In this document: piece after piece, positions 24,073 through 32,707 of the stretch
Position numbering within the stretch: the first letter of the stretch is position 1
Layout: every line of letters starts with the position of its first letter
DNA from: Nitrospirota bacterium
GTDB taxonomy: Bacteria; Nitrospirota; Thermodesulfovibrionia; Thermodesulfovibrionales; UBA6898
Direction of reading: 5' to 3'
Length of the DNA stretch: 47,781 nt
Assembly: GCA_003252075.1 (NCBI GenBank)
Contig: QKDO01000115.1
Span: forward strand, 1-47,781
The notes under the pieces: model-generated
The model's input: the letters and a program-made list of their open reading frames with translations, nothing else
Told to the model about the DNA's origin: nothing
Databases searched by the model: none
Position numbers and translations under genes: made by a program

Positions 24073-25284
24073 TCACGGTGTCACTGATACATAGCCGCGA
24101 AAATTGCTCCCAGCAAAGAGATCGTTCATTTCTTTTTTGAACGTTTCAAAGCCGGCCATCAAGATTTCAGGAACAGCATTTCCCTTGGGAATTTTTATGG
24201 AATGCGGATTGATAGGGCTGTTGTTGATACGCATTTCGTAATGAAGATGGGGACCTGTTGCCAATCCGGTCGAGCCAACAAACCCTATGACCTGACCTTG
24301 TTCGACTCGAGTCCCCACATTTATGCCCACTGGAATTCTTGACAAGTGACCATAATAAGTATGCTAGCCGTTCTGGTGTCTGATCGTAACAAGCTTGCCA
24401 TAGTGTCCCTTGTACCCGCAAAAAACAATAATACCGCTTCCTGACGCAGAAACCGGCGTGCCTTCCGGGGCAGAATAGTCAAGACCATGATGTGGCCGAT
24501 AAACCTTCAAAATGGGATGCATTCTTCCTTTAGTGAATGTCGAACTTATCCGCCTGAAACTTAATGGCGCCTTGAGAAAAGCCTTTCTTAATGATTTGCC
24601 CTTCTCATTATAGTAGTCCGCCTCTCCGTTAATTTCATATCTGTAGGCACGAAACCTTTCGCCATTATTCACAAATTCAGCTGATACTATCTCACCGTAT
24701 TTCTTAAATATGCCGTCGACGTACAGTCCTTCCACCGCAATTCTGAAGATATCGTAATTTCTGATATCTGTTGTAAAATCAATATCCCACGAAAAAATGT
24801 CCGACAACTGAAGCGCCAGGAGCAAACCTCCTTTTTCTTTGCCTAATGCAGAAACAAGATTGGTTTGTATTGTTCCTTCAATGTATTCAATCTTTTTTTC
24901 ATATGCTATAGAAATCTTTTCAGCAAAGAACCCTGCTTCGGTATTCATGATATGCAAAATAGTTTCATCATTTATCCAATATTTAAATGAGTTTATCTGG
25001 TCATAGTTGTCGAGGATTATCTTGTAGGGTTGATTCGGATTCAAATATCTCAGCCGATGAATGTCGGCTGAAGCCTCTCTCAGTTTGAAGAGATCTTTCA
25101 CGTCAAGTTTATATTTCTTGAAGATATCAAAGAGGGTTTCACCTTTGTGAATATGACCTGAAATTTCATGATATTCGCTCGATATGGTCATTTCGGGAGT
25201 TTCCTTGCTAATGATGCTGAGATCACTTCTCAATGTAAGAAATACTACTATCGCAAGAATAGATGCCATTATTATTTTCTTCAC
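24073..25284 (-). pseudogene. M23-family metallopeptidase interrupted by an in-frame TAG
   Basis: A single frame of 404 codons would encode a cell-wall endopeptidase with an N-terminal membrane anchor, a LysM/OapA-like region (about 40-230) and an M23 domain. Codon 24366-24364 is TAG, in the expected order HQNG-stop-HTYYGHLSR, where homologs have an aromatic or similar residue. Before the stop lie HHGLDYSAPEGTPV and the strand HYGKLVTIRH; after it lie TGPHLHYEM with the second metal ligand. The truncated product lacks that site and should be inactive. Start GTG 25284 with GGAGCAGAT upstream. Real nonsense mutation, readthrough, or sequence error cannot be separated here. Confidence 0.8.
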
Positions 25285-25307
25285 ATCTGCTCCAATTGTT
25301 TTCTTTT

Positions 25308-25313
25308 TTTATA
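25308..25313 (-). promoter_or_regulatory. -10 box of the M23 gene
   Basis: TATAAA (25313-25308) with start near 25301, 17 bases before GTG 25284. No acceptable -35 box is found 16-18 bases upstream; the palindrome at 25335-25350 occupies the activator position instead. Confidence 0.45.
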
Positions 25314-25335
25314 GCATAATATCTTTAATAAACAG

Positions 25336-25349
25336 GTGATTGGAATCAC
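25336..25349. promoter_or_regulatory. CRP/FNR-type palindrome upstream of the M23 gene
   Basis: GTGATTGGAATCAC, a perfect 6+2+6 inverted repeat. It fits GTGA-N6-TCAC (CRP) and TGAT-N4-ATCA (FNR core). Its centre, 25342.5, is 41.5 bases upstream of the predicted start 25301, the classic class II activator distance. The identity of the regulator is inferred only. Confidence 0.5.
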
Positions 25350-25451
25350 GATTACTATGCCGAATACCTTCAGGAAAGGTTGATGACGCCCTATGAAATT
25401 GCGTGGTTTTTAATGAGGAAAACGTGCAATGTAGTGTCTGCAATTATGATA

Positions 25452-26261
25452 TTACAATGTCTTATTCATCCCTATATCATACTTTTCCTTCAAGGCATCG
25501 CCCAGAAGATTAAAACACATAGCAGTTACTGTAATCATAATACCAGGGGAAAAAACCATCCATGAGGCTGAGGTGATAAATACCCTGCTGGTACTTATCA
25601 TGGATCCCCAAGTTGCCGTTGGAGGTTGTGCACCGAGGCCAAGGAAACTGAGGCCCGCCTCGGTGATGATATATCCTCCTGCTTTAAGTCCGGCCATCAC
25701 AAGCGACAGTGGAATGCACTGTGGTAAGAGATGAACAATCATTATGCGTGAGCTGCTGCATCCCAGGGAACGCGCAGCCTCGATAAAAGCACTCTCCTTT
25801 AGTGAAAGGACATGACCCCTGATCAGCCTGGCAAAAGAGGCCCAGCCGATCGCTGAGAGAGCGATCATGACCGAACAGATGCCCGCAGGCAGAACAATAG
25901 AGATGCCGATGGCAAGCAAAAAAGCCGGGAATGAAAGAATGAGATCTACCAGCGACATGAGAGCAGTATCGACTTTCCCTCCCGTGTAGCCCGAGACAAG
26001 GCCCAGCAAAAGGCCGACGATCATACTGACGAGGGCCGCAAGCAAGGATATTCCTATGGATATCTTGCCTCCATAGAGTAGGCGAGCGAGAATATCTCTT
26101 CCTTTATTGTCGGTCCCCAGAAGATGCCTTGCCGACGGCGCCTGTCTGAGGCTGTCGAGGTCTATTGCATTTGGATCATAGGGTACGATCAAGGGAGCTG
26201 CAAAGGAAAGAAGAAAGATGAACGCAAGGACGCCTAATGCCAGCTTACCGGTCAGTCCCAT
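25452..26261 (-). CDS. dppC: Peptide/oligopeptide ABC transporter permease, DppC-type
   Basis: 269 residues, inner membrane. Six predicted membrane segments, the N-terminal HLLGTDNKGRDILARLLYG motif of DppC/OppC and the EAA loop (EAARSLGCSSSRI). It overlaps dppB by 17 bases. No ATPase gene (dppD, dppF) follows; the M23 gene is next after 167 bases. Confidence 0.9.
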   Translation of the reverse strand: MGLTGKLALGVLAFIFLLSFAAPLIVPYDPNAIDLDSLRQAPSARHLLGTDNKGRDILARLLYGGKISIGISLLAALVSMIVGLLLGLVSGYTGGKVDTALMSLVDLILSFPAFLLAIGISIVLPAGICSVMIALSAIGWASFARLIRGHVLSLKESAFIEAARSLGCSSSRIMIVHLLPQCIPLSLVMAGLKAGGYIITEAGLSFLGLGAQPPTATWGSMISTSRVFITSASWMVFSPGIMITVTAMCFNLLGDALKEKYDIGMNKTL

Positions 26262-27162
26262 GTACCCTCACCCGAGGATCAGCATAATGATATATGACGT
26301 CGACGACAAGATTGATGAATACAAAGACGAGCGTGCCGACCAGAAGACAGCCCATGATAACGGGATAGTCACGCTTGATGATCCCCTCCATGGCATACCT
26401 TCCTATGCCGTCCCAGCCGAAAATGGTCTCCGTAAGTACCGCTCCGTTCAGATAGCTGCCCAATTCGAGTCCAATGACCGTGATTAAGGGAATAAGGGCA
26501 TTTTTGAGGATATGGATCATGCTGACTCCTGTTTCCGGTATTCCCTTTGCCCGTGCTGTCCTAATACATGGCATGTCCATGATATCAATGACCGTTACCC
26601 GGGTAATCCTCACAAGGGTAGCGAGTGCGGGCAAGGAGAGTGTAATGGCAGGAAGTAAAAGGTATTGCATACCGCCTGTACCGGATGGAGGAAGAAACCG
26701 CAGCTTGAGACTGAAGAAAAGCATCAGCAGAAGACCGCTCCAGAATACCGGAAAACTGATACCGGAAACCGAAAGCAGCGTAATGACCCTGTCAGTTAAT
26801 TTCCCTCTTCTTTTTGCAGATAAGAATCCGAAAAAAATGCCTAAAGGGGCTGCAATAATCATGGATGCAAAGGCGAGACGCATGGTGTTGGGAAACTTCA
26901 CGCTAATATCATCCGCTACCTTTCTGCCAGTAAAATAGGACCTGCCCAGCTCTCCTTGCACGAGGAGAGCTATATATCCGGCATACTGCCTGACCACGCT
27001 TTTATCGGCACCGATCTCTTTCCGGATCTTTTCGATGATCTCAGGACTTGAGCGTTCTCCTACAATGCTGTATACCGGATCGCCCGGCAGAGCCTTGGTC
27101 AGTGAAAAGGTTATAGCTGTTATGCCGAAAAGAAGCGGGATCACCAGGAGAAGCCTTTTCAT
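26245..27162 (-). CDS. dppB: Peptide/oligopeptide ABC transporter permease, DppB-type
   Basis: 305 residues with the DppB/OppB N terminus (LPGDPVYSIVGE, DKSVVRQYAGYI), a conserved LGRSYFTGRKVADDI motif and the EAA loop (IRTARAKGIPETGVSM). It starts 11 bases after dppA ends and is coupled to dppC by overlap. Confidence 0.9.
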   Translation of the reverse strand: MKRLLLVIPLLFGITAITFSLTKALPGDPVYSIVGERSSPEIIEKIRKEIGADKSVVRQYAGYIALLVQGELGRSYFTGRKVADDISVKFPNTMRLAFASMIIAAPLGIFFGFLSAKRRGKLTDRVITLLSVSGISFPVFWSGLLLMLFFSLKLRFLPPSGTGGMQYLLLPAITLSLPALATLVRITRVTVIDIMDMPCIRTARAKGIPETGVSMIHILKNALIPLITVIGLELGSYLNGAVLTETIFGWDGIGRYAMEGIIKRDYPVIMGCLLVGTLVFVFINLVVDVIYHYADPRVRVHGTDR

Positions 27163-27173
27163 GACGAATGCTT

Positions 27174-28754
27174 TCAGAAGGAGACCTCCAGTCCCTTATC
27201 AACGCTATAGATGGGGTATATCTCATAATTCCTGACAGTAGGCTGTCTGAGCGTAATGTCCGCCTTGTGCCAGAAGAAGACTGACGGGACATCTTTTACT
27301 ATTACCTTCTCAGCATCGCCATAGTAAGAACTTCTTGCCGAGCTGATCATCAGCCGCTGTCCTTTCTCAATGAGTGCATCAACGGTCTTATTCGTGTACC
27401 AGGTCCTGTTACCGCTCGGCCCACGATTAGAAGAATGAAAGAGCGGGAAAAGAAAGTTTTCGGGATCAGGATAGTCGGCCCACCAGCTGATCCAGAACAT
27501 GTCTGCCTCCCCTTTGTTCAATGCTGCCTTGTATGAGCTCCATTCAAGCTGCTTTATCGCTACAGAAAGTCCTGCGAGTTTCAGATAGGACTGAATTATT
27601 TCGGCGATATCTGCAACTTCCTGGTCAGCTGGAATAAAAAACCGAATCGTCGTGCCTTTTAGCCCTGAGCGCCCTATCAGTTCATTGGCAGTTTCAGGGG
27701 CATATGCAAGTGGTTCGGGAGGAGGCCATGATCTGAGCGCCTCAGGTATGGGACCATGAGAAAGCACCCCTCTCTTTTCATAATAGGTCTCAAAAATCTT
27801 TTTTCTGTCGATGGCATGAGCTATGGCCATTCTCGCAAGGTGATCATTAAAGGGTGGCCTTGAACAGTTAAACCCGAGATAATAGGAGTTTATTCCTTCT
27901 CGTGATGCAATGAGGCCCGTCCATGTATTCGAAGATTTGAATCTTCGGAACTCGGAAGCAGGTATAGATATAACATCAAGGTTACCTAATTCGAACTCAG
28001 CAATTGCAGTCAGATCTTCAGGAATGACCCTGTAGCATATGCCCTTGACCCGCGCCTTGCCTGAGAAATAGTCATCATTCCTTCCGAGAAGAAGTCTGTC
28101 ATTGTGTCTCCAATCCCGAAGGATGAAGGGGCCAGAGCCAACGGGATGGGTTGAAAAATCAACCCCCCATCTCTCAACCTCTTCTTTCGGAACAACATAT
28201 GCAGCTGTCATGGTCAGAAGGTTAAGAAAGGGAGAGAAAGGTTTTTCAAGACGTATCTGAAGGGTATGATGATCTCTAACCACAATGCCCGAAACTTCTG
28301 CCGCGTCACCCCTCGTGTAAGCCCTTGCTCCCGCCACCTTTTCGAACACCCATGTATTTGGTGATTTACCTTTCGGATCCAGAATTCTCTCAAAAGAATA
28401 CTTGAAATCAGAGGCAATAACCTTACGATTATTCGTAAATCTAACGTTACTTCTTATCCGGAAGGTATAGGTAGTTCCATCCGGACTGATCTCCCACGAT
28501 TCTGCAATGTCAGAAACAACAGCAAGGTGTTCATCCAGACGAACAAGGCCGTTGAACAGCTTTGCAGCAATGATACCTCCGGTAACATCAACTATATGCG
28601 CGGGGTCAAGCGTTGAGGGATTGTAATTAAGTCTGTAGTGAATAAAACCCTCTACCCGGTCTCTCGATGAACAGGATACAAAAAGCAGCGAGGAAAAAAG
28701 AACGGCAACAGCGATGAAACGCCGTGTTTCAGCTCTGATCAATCGTTTTAACAT
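27174..28754 (-). CDS. dppA: Peptide-binding lipoprotein, SBP family 5 (DppA/OppA-like)
   Basis: 526 residues. Lipoprotein signal ending FVSCSS (Cys about 28), then the family-5 solute-binding fold: YNPSTLDPAHIVDVTGGIIAAKLFNGLVR, TYTFRIR, GSGPFILRDW, and the C-terminal WWADYPDPENFLFPLF. ATG 28754 has GAGGG at good spacing; an upstream ATG (28766) has its purine run directly abutting. The gene overlaps the PerM-like gene by 26 bases. Likely ligands are peptides; the neighbours suggest muropeptides. Confidence 0.88.
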   Translation of the reverse strand: MLKRLIRAETRRFIAVAVLFSSLLFVSCSSRDRVEGFIHYRLNYNPSTLDPAHIVDVTGGIIAAKLFNGLVRLDEHLAVVSDIAESWEISPDGTTYTFRIRSNVRFTNNRKVIASDFKYSFERILDPKGKSPNTWVFEKVAGARAYTRGDAAEVSGIVVRDHHTLQIRLEKPFSPFLNLLTMTAAYVVPKEEVERWGVDFSTHPVGSGPFILRDWRHNDRLLLGRNDDYFSGKARVKGICYRVIPEDLTAIAEFELGNLDVISIPASEFRRFKSSNTWTGLIASREGINSYYLGFNCSRPPFNDHLARMAIAHAIDRKKIFETYYEKRGVLSHGPIPEALRSWPPPEPLAYAPETANELIGRSGLKGTTIRFFIPADQEVADIAEIIQSYLKLAGLSVAIKQLEWSSYKAALNKGEADMFWISWWADYPDPENFLFPLFHSSNRGPSGNRTWYTNKTVDALIEKGQRLMISSARSSYYGDAEKVIVKDVPSVFFWHKADITLRQPTVRNYEIYPIYSVDKGLEVSF

Positions 28755-29793
28755 TTCCGCCCTCATCCTCTATATGACGGAATATATCAAGAACCGAGAG
28801 GAATACAGCCATGATCAGGGGTCCCATTACAAAACCAATCATGCCGAAGAGTTTTATCCCGCCGAGGACGCTGAAAAGGATCAGTATCGTGGGCATCTTC
28901 GTACGGGATCCGATGATCAAAGGCCTCAAAATATTGTCTACCATGCTGATGATCAGCACGCCATAGATAAAAAGACCAGCTCCTTTCACAGGATTGCCGG
29001 TCAGGACAAAAAAAGCTGAGGCCGGGCCCCAAATCGAGAAAGTTCCAACGAGTGGGACAAATGACATCACCGACATAGCAACACCCCACATGACCGGTGA
29101 GTTAATGCCGAGGACATAGTATGCCACTCCCCCAAGAAGTCCCTGGATGATCGCGACGATAGCTCCCCCGTAAACAGTAGAAACTATCATATCCTTTGCC
29201 TGCGTTGCAAGTCTATCCTTCTCCTGCTCGCTGAAAGGCATAAAGTCACGAGCTTTTGCGAGAAACCTTTGGCCGTCCCTGAGCAAGAAAAATATCGTGA
29301 AGATCATAAAAAGGAAGTCGGCAAAGAGCGATACAACGTTTGTTATCTTCAGGTTGTCGATCAGTGTCCTGCCAGCCTTCTTTATCCCCTCCATGATAAC
29401 ATCTTCAGAAGGCATGCCCACTCCCCCCATGTAAGGCGCTATGCGCTCAAAAACAGGGGATGAACGCACAATTTCGAAATACCCCTTTACGCTCTCGATC
29501 CGTTCAGGAGTGATCCTTTCCATAAATGCACGCATTTCCGTAATGAGCAGATTCGAAAGATAGGTAATCGGACCTATAAGAATGATGAGAATGATACCAA
29601 TGGTAACCACAGATGCGACTTCCCGTATTCTGATATACCGAAAAATTGCGGCATAGACGGGATAGAAGATAATGCTAAAGACCATGGCCCATGCAATTGC
29701 CGTAAAAAAAGGATTCATTATCTCGTAGGCTAGAAATCCGAGAAGTGCCGTAAGGAATACTATCATAGGTGAAGAAAATCTGTTAATGTACAT
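28729..29793 (-). CDS. PerM / AI-2E family membrane protein
   Basis: 354 residues with about seven membrane segments, an extended middle segment (residues about 90-200) and the C-terminal motif MSFVPLVGTFSIWGPA typical of UPF0118. ATG 29793 (MYINRFSS) is chosen by family length; the frame extends further upstream without support. AI-2 transport is only one reported role; others include ion/H+ antiport. Overlaps its neighbours at both ends. Confidence 0.8.
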   Translation of the reverse strand: MYINRFSSPMIVFLTALLGFLAYEIMNPFFTAIAWAMVFSIIFYPVYAAIFRYIRIREVASVVTIGIILIILIGPITYLSNLLITEMRAFMERITPERIESVKGYFEIVRSSPVFERIAPYMGGVGMPSEDVIMEGIKKAGRTLIDNLKITNVVSLFADFLFMIFTIFFLLRDGQRFLAKARDFMPFSEQEKDRLATQAKDMIVSTVYGGAIVAIIQGLLGGVAYYVLGINSPVMWGVAMSVMSFVPLVGTFSIWGPASAFFVLTGNPVKGAGLFIYGVLIISMVDNILRPLIIGSRTKMPTILILFSVLGGIKLFGMIGFVMGPLIMAVFLSVLDIFRHIEDEGGNVKTIDQS

Positions 29794-30445
29794 GGCAAGC
29801 CTCCACAAAAGCCCTGAAGACAGCATGCGAAGCTTTGTCATCACTACGTTCGGGATGCCATTGTACACCGATAAAAAAAGGGTATGACTGCAGGTATAGC
29901 GCCTCAATAATGCCATCACCGGAAAAGGCAAAAGGAACAATCCCCTTGCCCAGCCGCTTCACTGCCTGATGGTGGCTGCTGTTCACCTCAACATAACAGC
30001 ATGCAAGATAGGGATTCTCCACAATCGTAATGCCATGAGAGCACAGCCTGTGGTCATATGACTCCGGTTTCTGAGATTTTATATCCTGATACAGTGATCC
30101 CCGGAAGAAAACATTCATCACCTGCATGCCGTAACAAATGCCAAGAAGCGGCTTTTTCCTTAGAGTAGCCTCCCTGATGAGCAATAGCTCGAAGGATGTT
30201 CTTTTTTCCTCTTCAGGATTGATATCATTGTGGTGCTGTTCATTATACAGCATGGGGCTGATATCTTTTCCACCGGGGATGAGAAAGCCGTCGAAATGAT
30301 CTGCCAAGCCTTTTTTACCAGTCTTGGGATAGATGAACTCAGCAATGCCTCCGGCATTTATTACGGCCTGCACATATAATTCAGACTTATTCGGTACATT
30401 TTCTCTGCTACCTGTAGTCACGCCGATTAGCGGAGAGTCAGGCAT
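29783..30445 (-). CDS. Class C26 glutamine amidotransferase-like peptidase (gamma-glutamyl hydrolase, PuuD-like)
   Basis: 220 residues of the gamma-glutamyl-gamma-aminobutyrate hydrolase family. Nucleophile Cys104 in GICYGMQ, the GGKDISP loop, and HxE in GVQWHPE. It hydrolyses gamma-glutamyl amide bonds. It starts 2 bases after the D-aminoacylase stop; the start has no clear Shine-Dalgarno. In this context a gamma-D-Glu or gamma-D-Glu-diaminopimelate peptide from murein is an attractive substrate, but this is inference. Confidence 0.82.
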   Translation of the reverse strand: MPDSPLIGVTTGSRENVPNKSELYVQAVINAGGIAEFIYPKTGKKGLADHFDGFLIPGGKDISPMLYNEQHHNDINPEEEKRTSFELLLIREATLRKKPLLGICYGMQVMNVFFRGSLYQDIKSQKPESYDHRLCSHGITIVENPYLACCYVEVNSSHHQAVKRLGKGIVPFAFSGDGIIEALYLQSYPFFIGVQWHPERSDDKASHAVFRAFVEACHVH

Positions 30446-30447
30446 GG

Positions 30448-32034
30448 CTAACGGGAGAGCATTCTGCCGGATCGGGCAGTAGTAACTTGTCCCTCCCATA
30501 CGGCAGGCGTGCCATTGATAAGGACATAGGGAATTCCCGCCGGCCGCTGAAAAGGGAACTCAAAAGTCGCCGTGTCCTTTATGGTTTCAGGATCAAATAA
30601 CGTTATGTCGGCAAACATGCCGCTCTTCAGAAATCCTCTCCCTTTCAGTCCGAATATAGCAGCGGGGAGCATAGTTGCTTTATGAACCGCAGCGGAAAGC
30701 GGCATGAGTCTTTCGTCCCTGCAGTATCTACCTAGAAACCGCGGAAACGTTCCGAATGTCCTTGGATGGGGCTTGCCCGTTCTCGTCGGCCCGTCAAAGC
30801 AGCGAGCAGAACTGTCAGAGCCGACTGCGCAATAAGGAAGAGAAAGGAATGTCCTGAGATTGTCTTCGCTCATGGAGAGAAATATGGCTCCAACCCGTAG
30901 ACGCTCTTCAGACAGTATCCCGAATACCGTATCTACCTCATCGGATGCAAGATCTGCACTGATCTGGGCAACGGTCTTGCCCTCCATCCAGGTATTCCTT
31001 GCTGAAGCTACGGAAGAAATAATGACCCTTTCCCAATAGGTACTGTCCCCTGTCATAGCAAGAAGATCAGCACGGAGCCTGCTGCGCGTCTCCCTGTGAG
31101 AGATCCTCATGAGTTCATCTTCATTGCCTCCTTCGAACGCCCACGAAGGCAGAATCGAGTCCAGATCGGTACTTGAGGCAACGTAAGGATAACGGTCACA
31201 GCTTACCTGAATCCCTTGTTGGCGGGCATCGTCGATCAAGGATATGGCAGCGCCAGCTTTATGCCAGTTCTCTCTGCCGGCTGTCTTGATATGAGAGATA
31301 TGCACCTTTATTCCTGCATGCTCTCCGATCTCAATGACTTCTCTGAGCGATTCCAGCAGAGAGTTGCCCTCACTTCTCATATGGCTGGTATACGGCAGGC
31401 CATGGCGTTTCAGCACGCTGCCGAGTTCCGTAAGTTCCTCTGTCCGCGAATAGATGCCCGGAGGATAGATCAGGCCGGTCGAAAGGCCGAAACAGCCGTC
31501 CATCACGGCTTTTTCGAGAAGGCTCTTCATCTCTGCATACTCTTCGCGTGAAGGTTCCCTGTCTTCATATCCGACAACAGATCCTCTGATATTTCCATGG
31601 CCTGCGAGCATGGCAAAATTGAGCGCAACGCCCCTCTTCTCTATGAGCATACGATACTCACCAACGGTATTCCAGCGCTCAGGAACACCGAGCTCCCTGA
31701 GGTCCTCTTCGCGGCGCTCTTGGGCCTTGCCATAGAATGGTGCGGCAGATATGCCGCAGTTTCCGTTGATTTCCGTAGTTACACCCTGAAGGATCTTTCC
31801 CTCGGCCCGCGCATCTGCGAGAAGGGTAAAATCGGAATGTGCATGTGCATCAATAAACCCTGGTGCAACGACAAGACCCTTCGCTGGTATTATGGAACCG
31901 GCATCGCACTCAGAGAACGACCCTATTGCCGATATCTTGTCTCCGGAAATCGCAACATCAGCCAGAAAAGGCTCATCTCCAGAACCATCCGCGATAAATC
32001 CATCTTTGATAAGGATATCAATGCGACTCTTCAC
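30448..32034 (-). CDS. D-aminoacylase (N-acyl-D-amino-acid deacylase)
   Basis: 528 residues of the amidohydrolase superfamily. Metal and catalytic residues are in DAHAHSD near residue 65, the cysteine in NGNCG, His in HISHIK, and Asp in VGSDSSARCFDGP with the HPRTFGTFPRFL motif typical of the family. It removes the acyl group from N-acyl-D-amino acids. It overlaps the EcfT-like gene by 17 bases. Confidence 0.88.
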   Translation of the reverse strand: MKSRIDILIKDGFIADGSGDEPFLADVAISGDKISAIGSFSECDAGSIIPAKGLVVAPGFIDAHAHSDFTLLADARAEGKILQGVTTEINGNCGISAAPFYGKAQERREEDLRELGVPERWNTVGEYRMLIEKRGVALNFAMLAGHGNIRGSVVGYEDREPSREEYAEMKSLLEKAVMDGCFGLSTGLIYPPGIYSRTEELTELGSVLKRHGLPYTSHMRSEGNSLLESLREVIEIGEHAGIKVHISHIKTAGRENWHKAGAAISLIDDARQQGIQVSCDRYPYVASSTDLDSILPSWAFEGGNEDELMRISHRETRSRLRADLLAMTGDSTYWERVIISSVASARNTWMEGKTVAQISADLASDEVDTVFGILSEERLRVGAIFLSMSEDNLRTFLSLPYCAVGSDSSARCFDGPTRTGKPHPRTFGTFPRFLGRYCRDERLMPLSAAVHKATMLPAAIFGLKGRGFLKSGMFADITLFDPETIKDTATFEFPFQRPAGIPYVLINGTPAVWEGQVTTARSGRMLSR

Positions 32035-32707
32035 CGGCTTCGCTTTCCTTGAAGAAAACCTCAGGTGACCGGATGCTCTCTACGAACAGCGGAAGGAGAA
32101 ACATTGCAAGCATCCTTGTCTTATTCCAGACGGTTCCGCTCCTGACTCCTGAAATGTTTTTCCGATACTGCATGGTTAATGTGTCTTGCAGGATCGGAAA
32201 GCATTGCAGTGTAAGACCCATGGTATGAAAAAAATCCTCCACCGGAACCCCAGCCTTTTCAAAAGGACCGAGGATTCTTGCCAAGGCATGCATAAGGGCG
32301 TCATGAGAGGAAGTTGCCATAAGGAATTTAACTCCGCCGATCATGAGAAATATCCTGGCCGATCTCATGCAGGCCAGCAACAGACCCTCGTGGGTGATCA
32401 GAAGCGGACCAGCACTTAAGAGGATTCTGCCCGGTTGATTGAATACATTGCTGATGAACGTAAAAAAAAGGAATATGCTTATCGGCATCCATCCGGCCTT
32501 TAAAAGGCGAAACGGAAACCGTGAGAGACAATAAGACAGCAGAAAAAAGAGGACCAGATAAAAGATTGGGTCGGGAAAAATAAAAAGAGACAGAATGAAA
32601 AAAAGATACGAAAGTATTCTCAACTCAGGGAGCAATGTTTCTGCCGTTCTTTGCAACAGTCTGCCCTTCGGGCGACGCAGACATATATTTGCTAACCCCG
32701 AAGGCAA
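32018..32707 (-). CDS. EcfT/CbiQ-like energy-coupling factor transmembrane protein, orphan
   Basis: Up to 229 residues with 4-5 membrane helices and a C-terminal motif region (RILGPFEKAGVPVEDFFHTMGLTLQCFPIL) typical of CbiQ/EcfT coupling proteins. The start is uncertain: the open frame begins at 32707 but overlaps the amidase gene by 83 bases; TTG 32635 would give a conventional 11-base overlap. No EcfA ATPase or S component is in the window. Confidence 0.65.
   Translation of the reverse strand: MPSGLANICLRRPKGRLLQRTAETLLPELRILSYLFFILSLFIFPDPIFYLVLFFLLSYCLSRFPFRLLKAGWMPISIFLFFTFISNVFNQPGRILLSAGPLLITHEGLLLACMRSARIFLMIGGVKFLMATSSHDALMHALARILGPFEKAGVPVEDFFHTMGLTLQCFPILQDTLTMQYRKNISGVRSGTVWNKTRMLAMFLLPLFVESIRSPEVFFKESEAGEESH

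Noticed and set aside
24364-24366. TAG in the M23 gene read as pyrrolysine
   Set aside because: No pyl genes or suppressor tRNA in the window, and the replaced residue is aromatic; nothing supports recoding over mutation.
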